A stretch of 64,000 bases of DNA, from assembly GCA_963518955.1 (NCBI GenBank), contig CAUQKI010000001.1, positions 1-64,000 of the forward strand. The letters are read 5' to 3'. Positions 8,640 through 16,912 of the stretch are shown here, piece after piece. Positions within the stretch are counted from its first letter, which is position 1, and each line of letters starts with the position of its first letter. This DNA comes from JABCPE02 sp963518955 (GTDB taxonomy: Bacteria > Bacteroidota > Bacteroidia > Flavobacteriales > Weeksellaceae). The notes below the pieces were generated by a model that was not told the DNA's origin, ran no database searches, and worked only from the letters and a program-made list of their open reading frames with translations. Position numbers and translations under genes: made by a program.

Positions 8640-9194
8640 ATGACAGCAGAAAAAATCATTTTAGGCATAGACCCTGGAACCACCGTGATGGGATTTGGTA
8701 TCATTTCTACAAAGGGCAGTAAAATGGAGCTGGTCTCCATCCATGAACTTGTGCTAAAAAAATACCCAAACCACGAAACAAAACTAAAATACATTTTTGA
8801 GAAAACTCTGGCGCTCATCGATGAATATCATCCTGATGAAGTCGCTCTGGAAGCGCCTTTTTATGGGAAAAATGTGCAGAGTATGCTGAAACTCGGGAGA
8901 GCGCAGGGAGTAGCCATGGCAGCCAGCCTATACCGTGATATTCCCATCACAGAATATTCACCCAAAAAAGTAAAAATGGCAATAACAGGAAATGGAAACG
9001 CCAGCAAGGAGCAGGTAGCCGCTATGCTGAAAAACCTGCTCGGTCTGAAAGAATTTCCAACCAAATATTTAGATGCGTCAGATGGGCTTGCGGTGGCGGT
9101 TTGTCATTATTTTAATTCTAATAAAACGGAAAAAAGCACTTCTTATTCCAGCTGGGATAGTTTTATCAAACAAAATCCCGACAGAATCAAATAA
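8640..9194 (+). CDS. ruvC: Holliday junction endonuclease RuvC
   Basis: Resolves four-way junctions in recombination with RuvAB. It has an RNase-H-like fold: first acidic residue in GIDPGTTVMGFG (Asp about 11), the second in EVALEAPFYGKN (Glu about 69), and the last acidic pair in YLDASDGLAVAVCH (about 141-144). Length of 184 aa is normal. All catalytic acids appear intact. Lies between trmB and a secreted hydrolase on the same strand. Confidence 0.94.
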   Translation: MTAEKIILGIDPGTTVMGFGIISTKGSKMELVSIHELVLKKYPNHETKLKYIFEKTLALIDEYHPDEVALEAPFYGKNVQSMLKLGRAQGVAMAASLYRDIPITEYSPKKVKMAITGNGNASKEQVAAMLKNLLGLKEFPTKYLDASDGLAVAVCHYFNSNKTEKSTSYSSWDSFIKQNPDRIK

Positions 9195-9204
9195 ACCTAT
9201 CTGC

Positions 9205-10230
9205 ATGAAAAAATTATTTTTAGTTTTCTTTACTCTCGTTATTTGTTTTATGAAATCACAAGACATCGTTTCTATCATTAAAAATAATCCTTCTAAAAGA
9301 ACTGATTTAAAAATCCAATTAAACGAAGAAAATCCACATCACTACATTCCCATTTCCGTCATCAATGGAAAGGAAAAAGGACCTGTATTCACCATCTTAG
9401 CAGGCGTTCACGGATACGAATACCCTCCTATAATGGCGGTTCAGGAATTAATGAAAGAGATAGACCCAGCCAAACTAAAAGGAACGCTGATAATTTTACC
9501 TATAACGAATATTGGTGCTTTCTATGAGCGTGTTCCTTACCTGAATCCTACGGACAAGAAAAACCTAAACACTGTTTTCCCAGGGAAAGAAAACGGCACC
9601 ATCACGGAGCAGATAGCAAATTATATCACCAAAAACATCACCCCTATTTCAGATGTTTTTCTGGATATTCACGGAGGCGATGCCAATGAGGATTTGGTTC
9701 CTTTTGTCTGCTACTATGACAACAAAGATTCTACTGAAAAAACCCAAACAGCCCTAAAACTTTCAGAGGCGTCTGTGTTGCCCTATATCGTGAGTTATCC
9801 TTATAACATTACCAAAACAGAACCAGCACTTTACGCCTTTAAACAAGCCGTTCAGAATGATGTTGTCGCACTGAGCCTAGAAGCAGGAAAACTCGGAGTA
9901 AACGGAGCTGATGAAGTGAAAATGCTAAAAGAATCCATCTATAATATGATAGGAATGATGAAAATGTATTCTTCGGCGCCGTACAAAAAACCTGCCTCTC
10001 GTAAGACTTTCACGAAACAAACTTATATAAAAGTGCCTGTGAATGGGATTTTCCACAGTAAGCACAAGGCTGGTGAACAAGTGAAAAAAGGCGAAGATTT
10101 GGGCTACATTACAGATGAATTCGGAAATTTACTTCAAAAAATATCCGCGCCAGAAAGCGGAATGATTCTTTACAAAATAGGAACTCCTCCCGTAAACAAA
10201 GGAGAAACCATGTTCTGCATCACTTCGTAA
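9205..10230 (+). CDS. Exported M14 aspartoacylase/succinylglutamate desuccinylase-like protein
   Basis: Start chosen at 9205 (MKKLFLVFF), which gives a clean signal peptide (about 1-19, ending before QDIVS); the longer frame would overlap ruvC. The zinc-binding pattern is GVHGYEYPP (His and Glu ligands, about 72-80) and a later LDIHGGDANED (third ligand His). The C-terminal part has the beta-barrel typical of AstE/aspartoacylase proteins, with a PESGMILY core near 315. Family members deacylate N-acyl amino acids; the exported location suggests action on external or periplasmic peptides or acyl compounds. Exact substrate unknown. Confidence 0.82.
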   Translation: MKKLFLVFFTLVICFMKSQDIVSIIKNNPSKRTDLKIQLNEENPHHYIPISVINGKEKGPVFTILAGVHGYEYPPIMAVQELMKEIDPAKLKGTLIILPITNIGAFYERVPYLNPTDKKNLNTVFPGKENGTITEQIANYITKNITPISDVFLDIHGGDANEDLVPFVCYYDNKDSTEKTQTALKLSEASVLPYIVSYPYNITKTEPALYAFKQAVQNDVVALSLEAGKLGVNGADEVKMLKESIYNMIGMMKMYSSAPYKKPASRKTFTKQTYIKVPVNGIFHSKHKAGEQVKKGEDLGYITDEFGNLLQKISAPESGMILYKIGTPPVNKGETMFCITS

Positions 10231-10235
10231 AATAA

Positions 10236-10266
10236 AAAATTCCACTCGATGATAGAGTGGAATTTT
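10236..10266. terminator. Bidirectional terminator
   Basis: A perfect 12-bp stem (AAAATTCCACTC against GAGTGGAATTTT) with a 7-base loop sits between two convergent genes, the M14 protein and the porin. A/T runs on both sides let it work in both directions. Confidence 0.8.
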
Positions 10267-10288
10267 CGTTATATCATTTTTAATTTCA

Positions 10289-11458
10289 TTAGAACCAAGC
10301 AGCCAACATCGTGGTAATGAAGAAATTATTCTTAACATTTGGATGAGACTGGTCTATCTTTTGGAAAATAGGGTCTTTAGATTGTAAGTTTCTGAATTCT
10401 AGACGCCACATCAAGTTTTTATTGATTAAATAATCAAAGTTTAATGATGCTCCCCAGATTTGGAATCTCTGCCCTCCTCCGAAAGTCATAATATCTTTAG
10501 AATCATCAAAATACTCTACTCTTCCCGCTGTAGAGAATTTAGGTGTGAAATAATATTTCGCTAAAATGTTAGGAGACCACCAGAAGTAGTGCTTGTTAGA
10601 ACCTTCCGCAGACTGCTCTGCACCCACATCAAACACGAACTGAAATTCTAATTTATCACTCGCCTTATAGTTCGTGTAGAAATTATTGAAATATCTCATT
10701 TTGGTTTCCGTAGCAGGGTCTTTTCCTATATAAGCAGAAGAATTAAAGAACCAATTTTCATTCGGTTGGTAAGCCACTCTCGCCCCAAATGCTGGCAATT
10801 TTGTTGCTGAAGATGATATTAATTTTTTTTGATCATCTTGGTCATAAACTGCTCTTCTTATTTTTTGCCATCCGTTATAGACTCCTCCCATGAAAGTCCA
10901 TTTATTATTATCTGTAATGTAGGTAATCTGCGCCCCTGTCATGAAGAAAGGCTCTTGCGCCACAGCGATGGTTCTTGTCAAAGCGAGATTATCTTTGCTG
11001 ATTTCTCCTTCTGAACCGATGTAAGACGGCATCACCCCAGCATCTATCCATAGGTTTTTGGTTTTAGAAATTCTAAACCCGATGTTCGCCTCCTGAACCA
11101 GTTTCAGCATTCCTTGCTCTGCTGATAAATTGTCTTCTGGGTAAGTCCCCGCCATCAGGGCTATATTAGCACGCATATTGTCTGTTGCGTATTCTGCTTT
11201 CAGCCTTGCGATGTTTACATTCACCTCATTGTGTCGGTTAAATGTATAAAAAAACGGCTGTCTGATGTGGTCTGCTCTCTGATTAAAATCATACGAGTAG
11301 AAAACCTCCGTATATCCAGAAATAGTGAAATTTGATAATTTGTTAGAAACCTCTTGTTTAGGCTCTTCCACTTGTAGCTGTTCCTTTTCTTCTCCTTCCT
11401 GAGAAAATAGATTTTGACTCATCAAAATCATTCCAAAATACACAATTGCTCTTTTCAT
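10289..11458 (-). CDS. Outer-membrane beta-barrel porin, OmpL/BBP2-like
   Basis: 389-aa exported protein: signal peptide about 1-19 (ending LFSQ), a short Glu/Gln-rich linker (about 20-40), then alternating beta strands starting at FTISGYTEVFYSYDFN (about 44-59). The FFYTFNRHNEVNVNIARLK block is typical of the putative porin-2 (BBP2/OmpL-like) family. It ends in Phe, consistent with outer-membrane insertion. Probably a general or small-solute porin. It has its own promoter and ends at a convergent terminator, so it is likely monocistronic. Confidence 0.82.
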   Translation of the reverse strand: MKRAIVYFGMILMSQNLFSQEGEEKEQLQVEEPKQEVSNKLSNFTISGYTEVFYSYDFNQRADHIRQPFFYTFNRHNEVNVNIARLKAEYATDNMRANIALMAGTYPEDNLSAEQGMLKLVQEANIGFRISKTKNLWIDAGVMPSYIGSEGEISKDNLALTRTIAVAQEPFFMTGAQITYITDNNKWTFMGGVYNGWQKIRRAVYDQDDQKKLISSSATKLPAFGARVAYQPNENWFFNSSAYIGKDPATETKMRYFNNFYTNYKASDKLEFQFVFDVGAEQSAEGSNKHYFWWSPNILAKYYFTPKFSTAGRVEYFDDSKDIMTFGGGQRFQIWGASLNFDYLINKNLMWRLEFRNLQSKDPIFQKIDQSHPNVKNNFFITTMLAAWF

Positions 11459-11482
11459 ATAATTATTTAATTTTTACGGATA

Positions 11483-11512
11483 CAAAGGTAATTTTTTTTC
11501 AAAGATAATCAA
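11483..11512 (-). promoter_or_regulatory. Promoter of the porin gene
   Basis: On the minus strand: TTG (11512-11510), 19-base spacer, then TACCTTTG (11490-11483). Both elements and the spacing fit the Bacteroidota primary-sigma consensus, 24 bases upstream of the porin start. Confidence 0.65.
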
Positions 11513-11631
11513 GACTTAGCCACACTATTTTACTTTTTGAATAGCTCAAAATCCTTTATTTTTCATCTTTTATGCACAAAAACTGTTATTTCTCATAAAT
11601 AAAAACTACCAAAAAATAGGTCAATTATCCT

Positions 11632-11639
11632 TATATTTG
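11632..11639 (+). promoter_or_regulatory. -7 promoter element for metG
   Basis: TATATTTG matches TAnnTTTG and ends 18 bases before the chosen ATG at 11658. An upstream in-frame codon at 11637 lies inside this element, which argues against it as start. Confidence 0.6.
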
Positions 11640-11657
11640 CAAAAAATAAGGAATTAT

Positions 11658-13700
11658 ATGTCAAAGAGAAAAATGATTACCGCTGCCCTGCCTTATGCCA
11701 ATGGACCTGTGCATATCGGGCATTTGGCGGGTGTATATATCCCAGCCGATGTTTATGCAAGATTTCAGAGAAATACGGGACAGGAAGTTGCCTTTATCTG
11801 TGGTTCTGATGAACACGGAATTCCCATCACCATCAGGGCAAAAAAAGAAGGCATCACTCCGCAGGATGTGGTGGACAAATATCATGAAATCATCAAAAAA
11901 TCTTTTGCGGATTTAGGGATTTCCTTTGATGAATATTCCAGAACGACCTCCAAAAAACACTATGAAGTAAGCCAAGAGTTCTTCCTAAACCTTTATAACA
12001 AAGGTAAATTCGAGGAAGAAATTTCTGAACAATTTTTTGATGAACAGGCAGGAGAATTCCTTGCTGACAGATATATCGTAGGAACATGCCCTAAATGCAG
12101 CAACGAAAACGCCTATGGTGACCAGTGCGAAAAATGTGGCTCTACCCTTTCGCCTACGGAACTTATCAACCCAAAATCCATGCTCAGCGGTAACACACCT
12201 ATTTTAAAGGAAACCAAAAACTGGTATCTTCCTCTAAATGAGTATGAAAACTTCCTAAACGAATGGATTATCAAAGGACATCAGGACGACTGGAAACCTA
12301 ATGTATACGGACAAGTGAAATCTTGGCTCAATGACGGACTAAAACCAAGAGCCATGACTCGTGACCTAAACTGGGGTGTTCCTGTTCCACTTCCAAACGC
12401 CGAAGGCAAGGTGCTTTATGTTTGGTTTGATGCGCCTATCGGTTATATTTCTTTCACGCAGGAATGGGCAGAGAAAAACGGCAAAAACTGGAAAGATTTT
12501 TGGCAAAATGAAGAAACAGACCTTATTCATTTCATCGGAAAAGATAACATTGTCTTCCACTGCATCATTTTCCCATCGATGATGAAAGCTCACGGAGACT
12601 ACATCATGCCGAAAAATGTCCCTGCGTTTGAATTCCTTAACCTTGAAAATGATAAAATTTCTACTTCGAGAAATTGGGCTGTATGGGCTCACGAATATGT
12701 AGAGGATTTCCCTGACCAGCAGGATGCACTGCGCTACGCACTGCTTTCTTCGGCGCCAGAGACAAAGGATAATAATTTTACTTGGAAAGATTTTCAGACC
12801 AAAAACAACTCGGAATTGGTTGGTATTTTTGGAAATTTTATCAATCGTGTGACGGTTCTTACCCAGAAATATTACAACGGAATCGTTCCTCAGCCTAATG
12901 AATTTGAACAAGTGGATAAAGACCTTTACCACGAAATGCAGCAAATTCCAGAAAAAATCGGTAAAAACCTAGATGAATTCCGCTTCCGTGATGCCCTTAC
13001 CGAAATGATGAATTTAGCAAGATTAGGAAATAAATACCTTGCAGATGAAGAACCTTGGAAAGTGATAAAAGACAATCCTGAACGCGTGAAAACACAGATG
13101 TTCTGCGCATTACAGGTTGCTGGAGCGCTGGCGTATTTGTGTGAGCCGTTCCTGCCTTTCACTTCCCAAAAAATGAAATCTGGACTAAATCTCGGAAACA
13201 AAAACTGGTATGAAGTTCTAAACACGCCGCCTATCCCAACAGAGCACCAAATCAATGAAATGCCACTACTTTTCTCTAAAATAGAGGATGATGTGATAGA
13301 GGCTCAAATCAAAAAGCTGGAAAACACAAAAATAAACAATCAAAAAACTAATCCTAACGCAAACCCTATGAAAGAACAAATTTCATTTGATGATTTTACA
13401 AAAATAGACCTTAGAACGGCTACGATTTTAGAAGCTGAAAAGGTAGAAAAAGCTGATAAATTACTAAAACTAAAAGTAGATACCGGCGTAGATGTTCGCA
13501 CCGTGGTTTCGGGAATTGCAGAAAGTTTCAGCCCTGAGGAAATCATCGGCAAACAAGTGATGATTCTTCTAAACCTCGCTCCAAGAAAAATCCGAGGAAT
13601 AGAATCTCAAGGAATGCTGCTGCTTACAACCAAACCAGACGGGAAACTATCTTTCGTGACGCCTGATGAAAAGGTAGAAAACGGAATAGAAATTGGCTAA
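11658..13700 (+). CDS. metG: Methionyl-tRNA synthetase
   Basis: Charges tRNA-Met. The 680-aa protein has the class I HIGH motif (about 19-22 in PVHIGHLAG), a zinc-knuckle insertion with CPKC and CEKC pairs (about 143-162), and a KISTS version of the KMSKS loop. A C-terminal tRNA-binding OB domain (about 570-680, in the EMAP/Trbp111 family) is joined by an Asn/Lys-rich linker (about 545-570). Start at 11658 follows the promoter element and gives the usual MSKRKMITAALPYANG N-terminus. No partner genes nearby. Confidence 0.96.
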   Translation: MSKRKMITAALPYANGPVHIGHLAGVYIPADVYARFQRNTGQEVAFICGSDEHGIPITIRAKKEGITPQDVVDKYHEIIKKSFADLGISFDEYSRTTSKKHYEVSQEFFLNLYNKGKFEEEISEQFFDEQAGEFLADRYIVGTCPKCSNENAYGDQCEKCGSTLSPTELINPKSMLSGNTPILKETKNWYLPLNEYENFLNEWIIKGHQDDWKPNVYGQVKSWLNDGLKPRAMTRDLNWGVPVPLPNAEGKVLYVWFDAPIGYISFTQEWAEKNGKNWKDFWQNEETDLIHFIGKDNIVFHCIIFPSMMKAHGDYIMPKNVPAFEFLNLENDKISTSRNWAVWAHEYVEDFPDQQDALRYALLSSAPETKDNNFTWKDFQTKNNSELVGIFGNFINRVTVLTQKYYNGIVPQPNEFEQVDKDLYHEMQQIPEKIGKNLDEFRFRDALTEMMNLARLGNKYLADEEPWKVIKDNPERVKTQMFCALQVAGALAYLCEPFLPFTSQKMKSGLNLGNKNWYEVLNTPPIPTEHQINEMPLLFSKIEDDVIEAQIKKLENTKINNQKTNPNANPMKEQISFDDFTKIDLRTATILEAEKVEKADKLLKLKVDTGVDVRTVVSGIAESFSPEEIIGKQVMILLNLAPRKIRGIESQGMLLLTTKPDGKLSFVTPDEKVENGIEIG

Positions 13701-13762
13701 TTTTAGGCATAAATAATTTAAAAATCTTATCATAAATCAATTTTTTGAATAGTTATTAACCA

Positions 13763-13770
13763 TATCTTTG
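13763..13770 (+). promoter_or_regulatory. -7 promoter element for the YceI gene
   Basis: TATCTTTG matches TAnnTTTG, 20 bases before the ATG at 13791. A TTG at 13745-13747 is slightly closer than the usual -33 spacing. Confidence 0.55.
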
Positions 13771-13790
13771 TATCAATAAAATTAACGAAT

Positions 13791-14363
13791 ATGAAAAAGA
13801 TAGTATCATTATTATTTATGGGTCTAATGGCTGTAAATTCATTTGCCCAAAACGCTTTAAAATCAGACCCTGCGCACAGCAGAATACAGTTTTCGGTAAC
13901 GCACTTGGGAATTAGTGAAATTACAGGGAATTTTGAGAAAGCAACTCTAAATATAAATGTTGATGAAAAGAATTTCACAAACTCTAAAATCAATTTTGTA
14001 GTGGATGTGAATTCTATCAACACGCATATAGAGGCAAGGGACAACCATCTCCGAAACGAAGATTTCTTTGATGTTAAAAAATTCCCAGAGATGACTTTCC
14101 AAGGAACCAGCATCAAAGTGATGAAGAAAAACCTGTACCAAGTAACGGGAAATCTTACGTTTCATGGTGTAACTAAGCCTGTTACCGTAAATATGCTGTA
14201 CAAAGGAATGGTGGTAAATCCTATGAGTAAGAAAAAAACTTACGGATACCAAGTGGTAGGAGTTATCAAGCGCTCTGATTTTGGTGTCGGTGGAGGATAT
14301 CCAGAAGCGATGATCAGCGACAAAGTTCAAATAAAAGGAGACTTTGAAATGACAGCAGAATAA
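13791..14363 (+). CDS. YceI-family periplasmic lipid-binding protein
   Basis: 190-aa exported protein with a signal peptide (about 1-19, ending NSFAQ) and a YceI lipocalin-like barrel: SDPAHSRIQFSVTHLG (about 24-39), VDVNSINTHIEARDNHLRNEDFFD (core INTHIEARDNHLR), and a terminal VQIKGDFEM strand. YceI proteins bind polyisoprenoid or other amphiphilic lipids and are often linked to stress or base response. It has its own promoter and terminator, so it is probably monocistronic. Exact ligand unknown. Confidence 0.9.
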   Translation: MKKIVSLLFMGLMAVNSFAQNALKSDPAHSRIQFSVTHLGISEITGNFEKATLNINVDEKNFTNSKINFVVDVNSINTHIEARDNHLRNEDFFDVKKFPEMTFQGTSIKVMKKNLYQVTGNLTFHGVTKPVTVNMLYKGMVVNPMSKKKTYGYQVVGVIKRSDFGVGGGYPEAMISDKVQIKGDFEMTAE

Positions 14364-14400
14364 AAGTTTAGTTTTTTCATTTATAAATTTAAAATTGCGA

Positions 14401-14430
14401 ATTGCCCTCTATTATTGAGGGTAATTTTTA
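14401..14430 (+). terminator. Terminator after the YceI gene
   Basis: Stem ATTGCCCTC against GAGGGTAAT (one G-U pair on the plus strand), 7-base loop, then a T run. Confidence 0.75.
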
Positions 14431-14479
14431 TTTCAAAATCCTGAAAGAATTACATTTTTTTCGTTTCAAATTATTTATA

Positions 14480-14487
14480 TATTTTTG
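14480..14487 (+). promoter_or_regulatory. -7 promoter element for the OFA-type carrier
   Basis: TATTTTTG fits TAnnTTTG, 17 bases before the ATG at 14505. No clear -33 element. Confidence 0.5.
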
Positions 14488-14504
14488 CGCCCTAATTATT
14501 TTAT

Positions 14505-15725
14505 ATGGAGAATAAAAATCGTTGGTTCATAGCTATTGCGGCTATTCTTACCCATTTATTTTTGGGAACGGTCTATGCATGGAGTTTCTTTCAAAAGCCT
14601 GTCAGCGAGGCCTATGGCTGGACACAGGGAGAAACGGCGTGGGCATTCAGTATTTCTAACCTGATGATGGGAGTGACATCGGCATGGTGCGGCGCAAAAC
14701 TACATCAGTTCAAACTAAAAAACCTCGCTACTATGGGAGCTGCGCTCTATGGGCTGGGATATATCGTTTCTTATTTTGCTCTAAAATTAGAAATTTTACC
14801 TTTACTATACATCGGTTTTGGGTTTATCGGCGGAATAGGCTTGGGAATGGCATATGTAACGCCCGTGGTTGCCGTATCAAGCTGGTTTCCAGACAAACAA
14901 GGTCTCGCTACTGGGCTGGTGGTCACAGGGTTTGGGCTGGGCGCTTTAATCATGTCTAAAATATTAGCACCATTTTTCTTGAATTTATTTGAGGAAAATC
15001 TGGCCGTTACTTTCCTTGCGATTGGCTGTATGCTGCTGATTGTTTTACCGATATTTACTTATCAATTAAGCATAAAAAACACCACTTCCCAAAACACAGC
15101 AGAAATCTCATTTTCAGCAATTTATAAAACCATTATCCAGCGCGAATACATTGCATCTTGGTTGTTTTTCATGTTCAGTGTGATTGCTGGGATGATTTTC
15201 ATCGCGTTCCAGTCGCCTTTATTACAAGATTACCTCAGAGCCGAGGGAATGACAGATGCCACAGAGCTGGAGCAGCACGGCGCTACACTGATAGGGATAA
15301 GTTCTCTGTGTAATGGTTTTGGAAGATTTATGTGGGGAGGCGTTTCTGATAAAGTTGGAAGAATCCAGACTTTTAGGATGATTTTTTTGATAGAAATCTG
15401 CATTTTCATTATCCTTATCTTTACTCAAAATCCTATCGTGTTTTTCTTGGGCGTTTGCTTGGTTTTATTGTGCTATGGTGGAAGCCTTGGGGTAATGCCT
15501 TCTTTGGTCAAAGAACAATACAACCCTAACCTGATGGCCTCTCTCTACGGAATCATGATGGTAGGCTGGGGAATAGGCGGACTGATAGGCCCACAGATTA
15601 CGGCTTATATGAAAGATTATTTCCAAGAGCAGGCAGGAGTTTATTCCTACATCATCGGGCTGGTTCTGCTATGTTTAGGATTTTTACTCACATTATTCGT
15701 AAAGAAGAAACCCAAAGATATTTAA
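14505..15725 (+). CDS. MFS transporter, oxalate/formate antiporter (OFA) family
   Basis: 406-aa, twelve-helix carrier. The N-terminus (RWFIAIAAILTHLFLGTVYAW core) and the motif GFGFIGGIGLGMAYVTPVV with following SWFPDKQGLATG (about 125-140) are hallmarks of the OFA subgroup, whose members exchange or take up carboxylates such as oxalate, formate or lactate. Substrate here is not determined; no carboxylate-metabolising enzyme is next to it. It has its own promoter and a strong bidirectional terminator, so it is transcribed alone. Confidence 0.85.
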   Translation: MENKNRWFIAIAAILTHLFLGTVYAWSFFQKPVSEAYGWTQGETAWAFSISNLMMGVTSAWCGAKLHQFKLKNLATMGAALYGLGYIVSYFALKLEILPLLYIGFGFIGGIGLGMAYVTPVVAVSSWFPDKQGLATGLVVTGFGLGALIMSKILAPFFLNLFEENLAVTFLAIGCMLLIVLPIFTYQLSIKNTTSQNTAEISFSAIYKTIIQREYIASWLFFMFSVIAGMIFIAFQSPLLQDYLRAEGMTDATELEQHGATLIGISSLCNGFGRFMWGGVSDKVGRIQTFRMIFLIEICIFIILIFTQNPIVFFLGVCLVLLCYGGSLGVMPSLVKEQYNPNLMASLYGIMMVGWGIGGLIGPQITAYMKDYFQEQAGVYSYIIGLVLLCLGFLLTLFVKKKPKDI

Positions 15726-15733
15726 TAAAAAAG

Positions 15734-15757
15734 CACTCCAAAAAGGAGTGTTTTTTG
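15734..15757. terminator. Bidirectional terminator
   Basis: CACTCC/GGAGTG stem with an A5 loop, flanked by A and T runs, lies between the convergent OFA carrier and DUF4920 genes. Confidence 0.8.
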
Positions 15758-15774
15758 TTTAACCTAAAAAATTA

Positions 15775-16257
15775 TCAATCTATGACTTTGATTCCGTTTG
15801 CTAAAACTCGTATTTCTACTTTTGGTTTTGTGATTTTTGCGATTTCTTCTTTTGATTTTCCTGCATCCTCGGCATAATGACGAAGTTCTTTCACGGAAGT
15901 TTCTTGTTTAGTCACTTTCGCATCCAACAGGATAGTTTTACCAGCAATATTCTGCGGAAGGAAAAAAGCATAATCTTTCATCTTCACGAAAACCTCTACA
16001 TTCTGAGTGTTTTCTAATGTAACCCAGCATCCTTTTTTAGGACAAACTGCCGTTATTTTTCCTTTGATGGTTACTCTGTCTATCTCGTTTTTCTTCTTTA
16101 GAGACTTTATCACTTGGTCTATAGACTGCACATTATAAGTAATGTTTTCAGGAACGCCCGCGCCGTACTCCACTCCTTTCTGAGCTTCAGGAATATTGCT
16201 CTGTGCATGGAGAAGGCTCATCCCAAAAATTCCCATCAATAAAATTAGTTTTTTCAT
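15775..16257 (-). CDS. DUF4920 exported protein
   Basis: 160-aa protein with a signal peptide (about 1-19, ending LLHAQ). The central motif VTIKGKITAVCPKKGCWVTL (about 63-82) with two cysteines four residues apart is the signature of DUF4920, a small beta-barrel (OB-like) family of unknown role in Bacteroidota. The Cys pair could bind a metal or form a redox disulphide. It starts 5 bases after the stop of the thioredoxin-like gene, so the two are co-transcribed and may act together in periplasmic redox or metal handling; this is inference. Confidence 0.8.
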   Translation of the reverse strand: MKKLILLMGIFGMSLLHAQSNIPEAQKGVEYGAGVPENITYNVQSIDQVIKSLKKKNEIDRVTIKGKITAVCPKKGCWVTLENTQNVEVFVKMKDYAFFLPQNIAGKTILLDAKVTKQETSVKELRHYAEDAGKSKEEIAKITKPKVEIRVLANGIKVID

Positions 16258-16262
16258 AAAGA

Positions 16263-16808
16263 TTAGCTTTTAATTTTATGTTTAAATTTCTCTCTGTAAG
16301 ACTGCCACTCTTGCTGAGTTTTTATTTTTTTAAATTCATTGGTCGCGAAAAGAGCCAAATACGCTTCCATGTCTCTCGGGTTGAAATAACCGACAAGCCC
16401 TGTCAAAAACTTTTGGTCTTCGTCAAGGAAAACTGTGGTAGGATATCCTTTCACACCGAAATAAGTTACAAACTGGTGCTGAGGCCCGCCTCCATAAGTA
16501 GGTTTTCTTTTTGGGTTAAAGTCTGGATTATTGAATTTTTTTCCTTGGAAAGTTACATCTTCATTCCCTTCTGAATTGAATTTCACCGCATAGTAATTAT
16601 CATTGATATATTCTGTAATCACAGGATTGGAAAAAGTATTTTTATCCATCATTTTGCACATAGAACACCAGTCTGTGTAGAACTTAATCATTATCTTTTT
16701 TGGCGTTTTTTTCTGTGCTTCCAGCGCCTGGTCCATACTCATCCAGTTTACCTGTGCCATCATAAACATTGATGAAAACACAGAAAATACAATTGCTATT
16801 TTTTTCAT
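16263..16808 (-). CDS. Exported thioredoxin-fold protein
   Basis: Starts at 16808, where a proper signal peptide begins (MKKIAIVFSV...MMAQ, about 1-19); an earlier in-frame Met would overlap the promoter. The redox motif is DWCSMCK (Cys48, Cys51), followed by a GVKGYPTTVFLDED segment with the cis-Pro (about 124-137). It is 181 aa, with an insertion rich in Asn, Lys and Gly (about 80-112). This subgroup reduces or isomerises disulphides in the periplasm. It forms an operon with the DUF4920 gene. Confidence 0.85.
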   Translation of the reverse strand: MKKIAIVFSVFSSMFMMAQVNWMSMDQALEAQKKTPKKIMIKFYTDWCSMCKMMDKNTFSNPVITEYINDNYYAVKFNSEGNEDVTFQGKKFNNPDFNPKRKPTYGGGPQHQFVTYFGVKGYPTTVFLDEDQKFLTGLVGYFNPRDMEAYLALFATNEFKKIKTQQEWQSYREKFKHKIKS

Positions 16809-16832
16809 TCGAATACTAAAATTTATAAACGA

Positions 16833-16840
16833 CAAATATA
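16833..16840 (-). promoter_or_regulatory. -7 promoter element for the thioredoxin-like/DUF4920 operon
   Basis: On the minus strand this is TATATTTG (TAnnTTTG), 25 bases upstream of the ATG at 16808. It supports the shorter start. Confidence 0.55.
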
Positions 16841-16863
16841 AAAACTTTTTTCTTTGAAAAAAT

Positions 16864-16889
16864 AAAAGACCGAAATTTAACGGTCTTTT
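16864..16889 (-). terminator. Terminator after the POT transporter
   Basis: AAAAGACCG against CGGTCTTTT with an 8-base loop; A/T runs on both sides. It lies 23 bases past the transporter stop. Confidence 0.8.
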
Positions 16890-16912
16890 ATTTTTTATTT
16901 AACAAATTTTAT

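Noticed and set aside
12366..12944. Long antisense frame inside metG (192 aa)
   Set aside because: Lies wholly opposite a well-conserved methionyl-tRNA synthetase region and has no family features. A codon-structure shadow.
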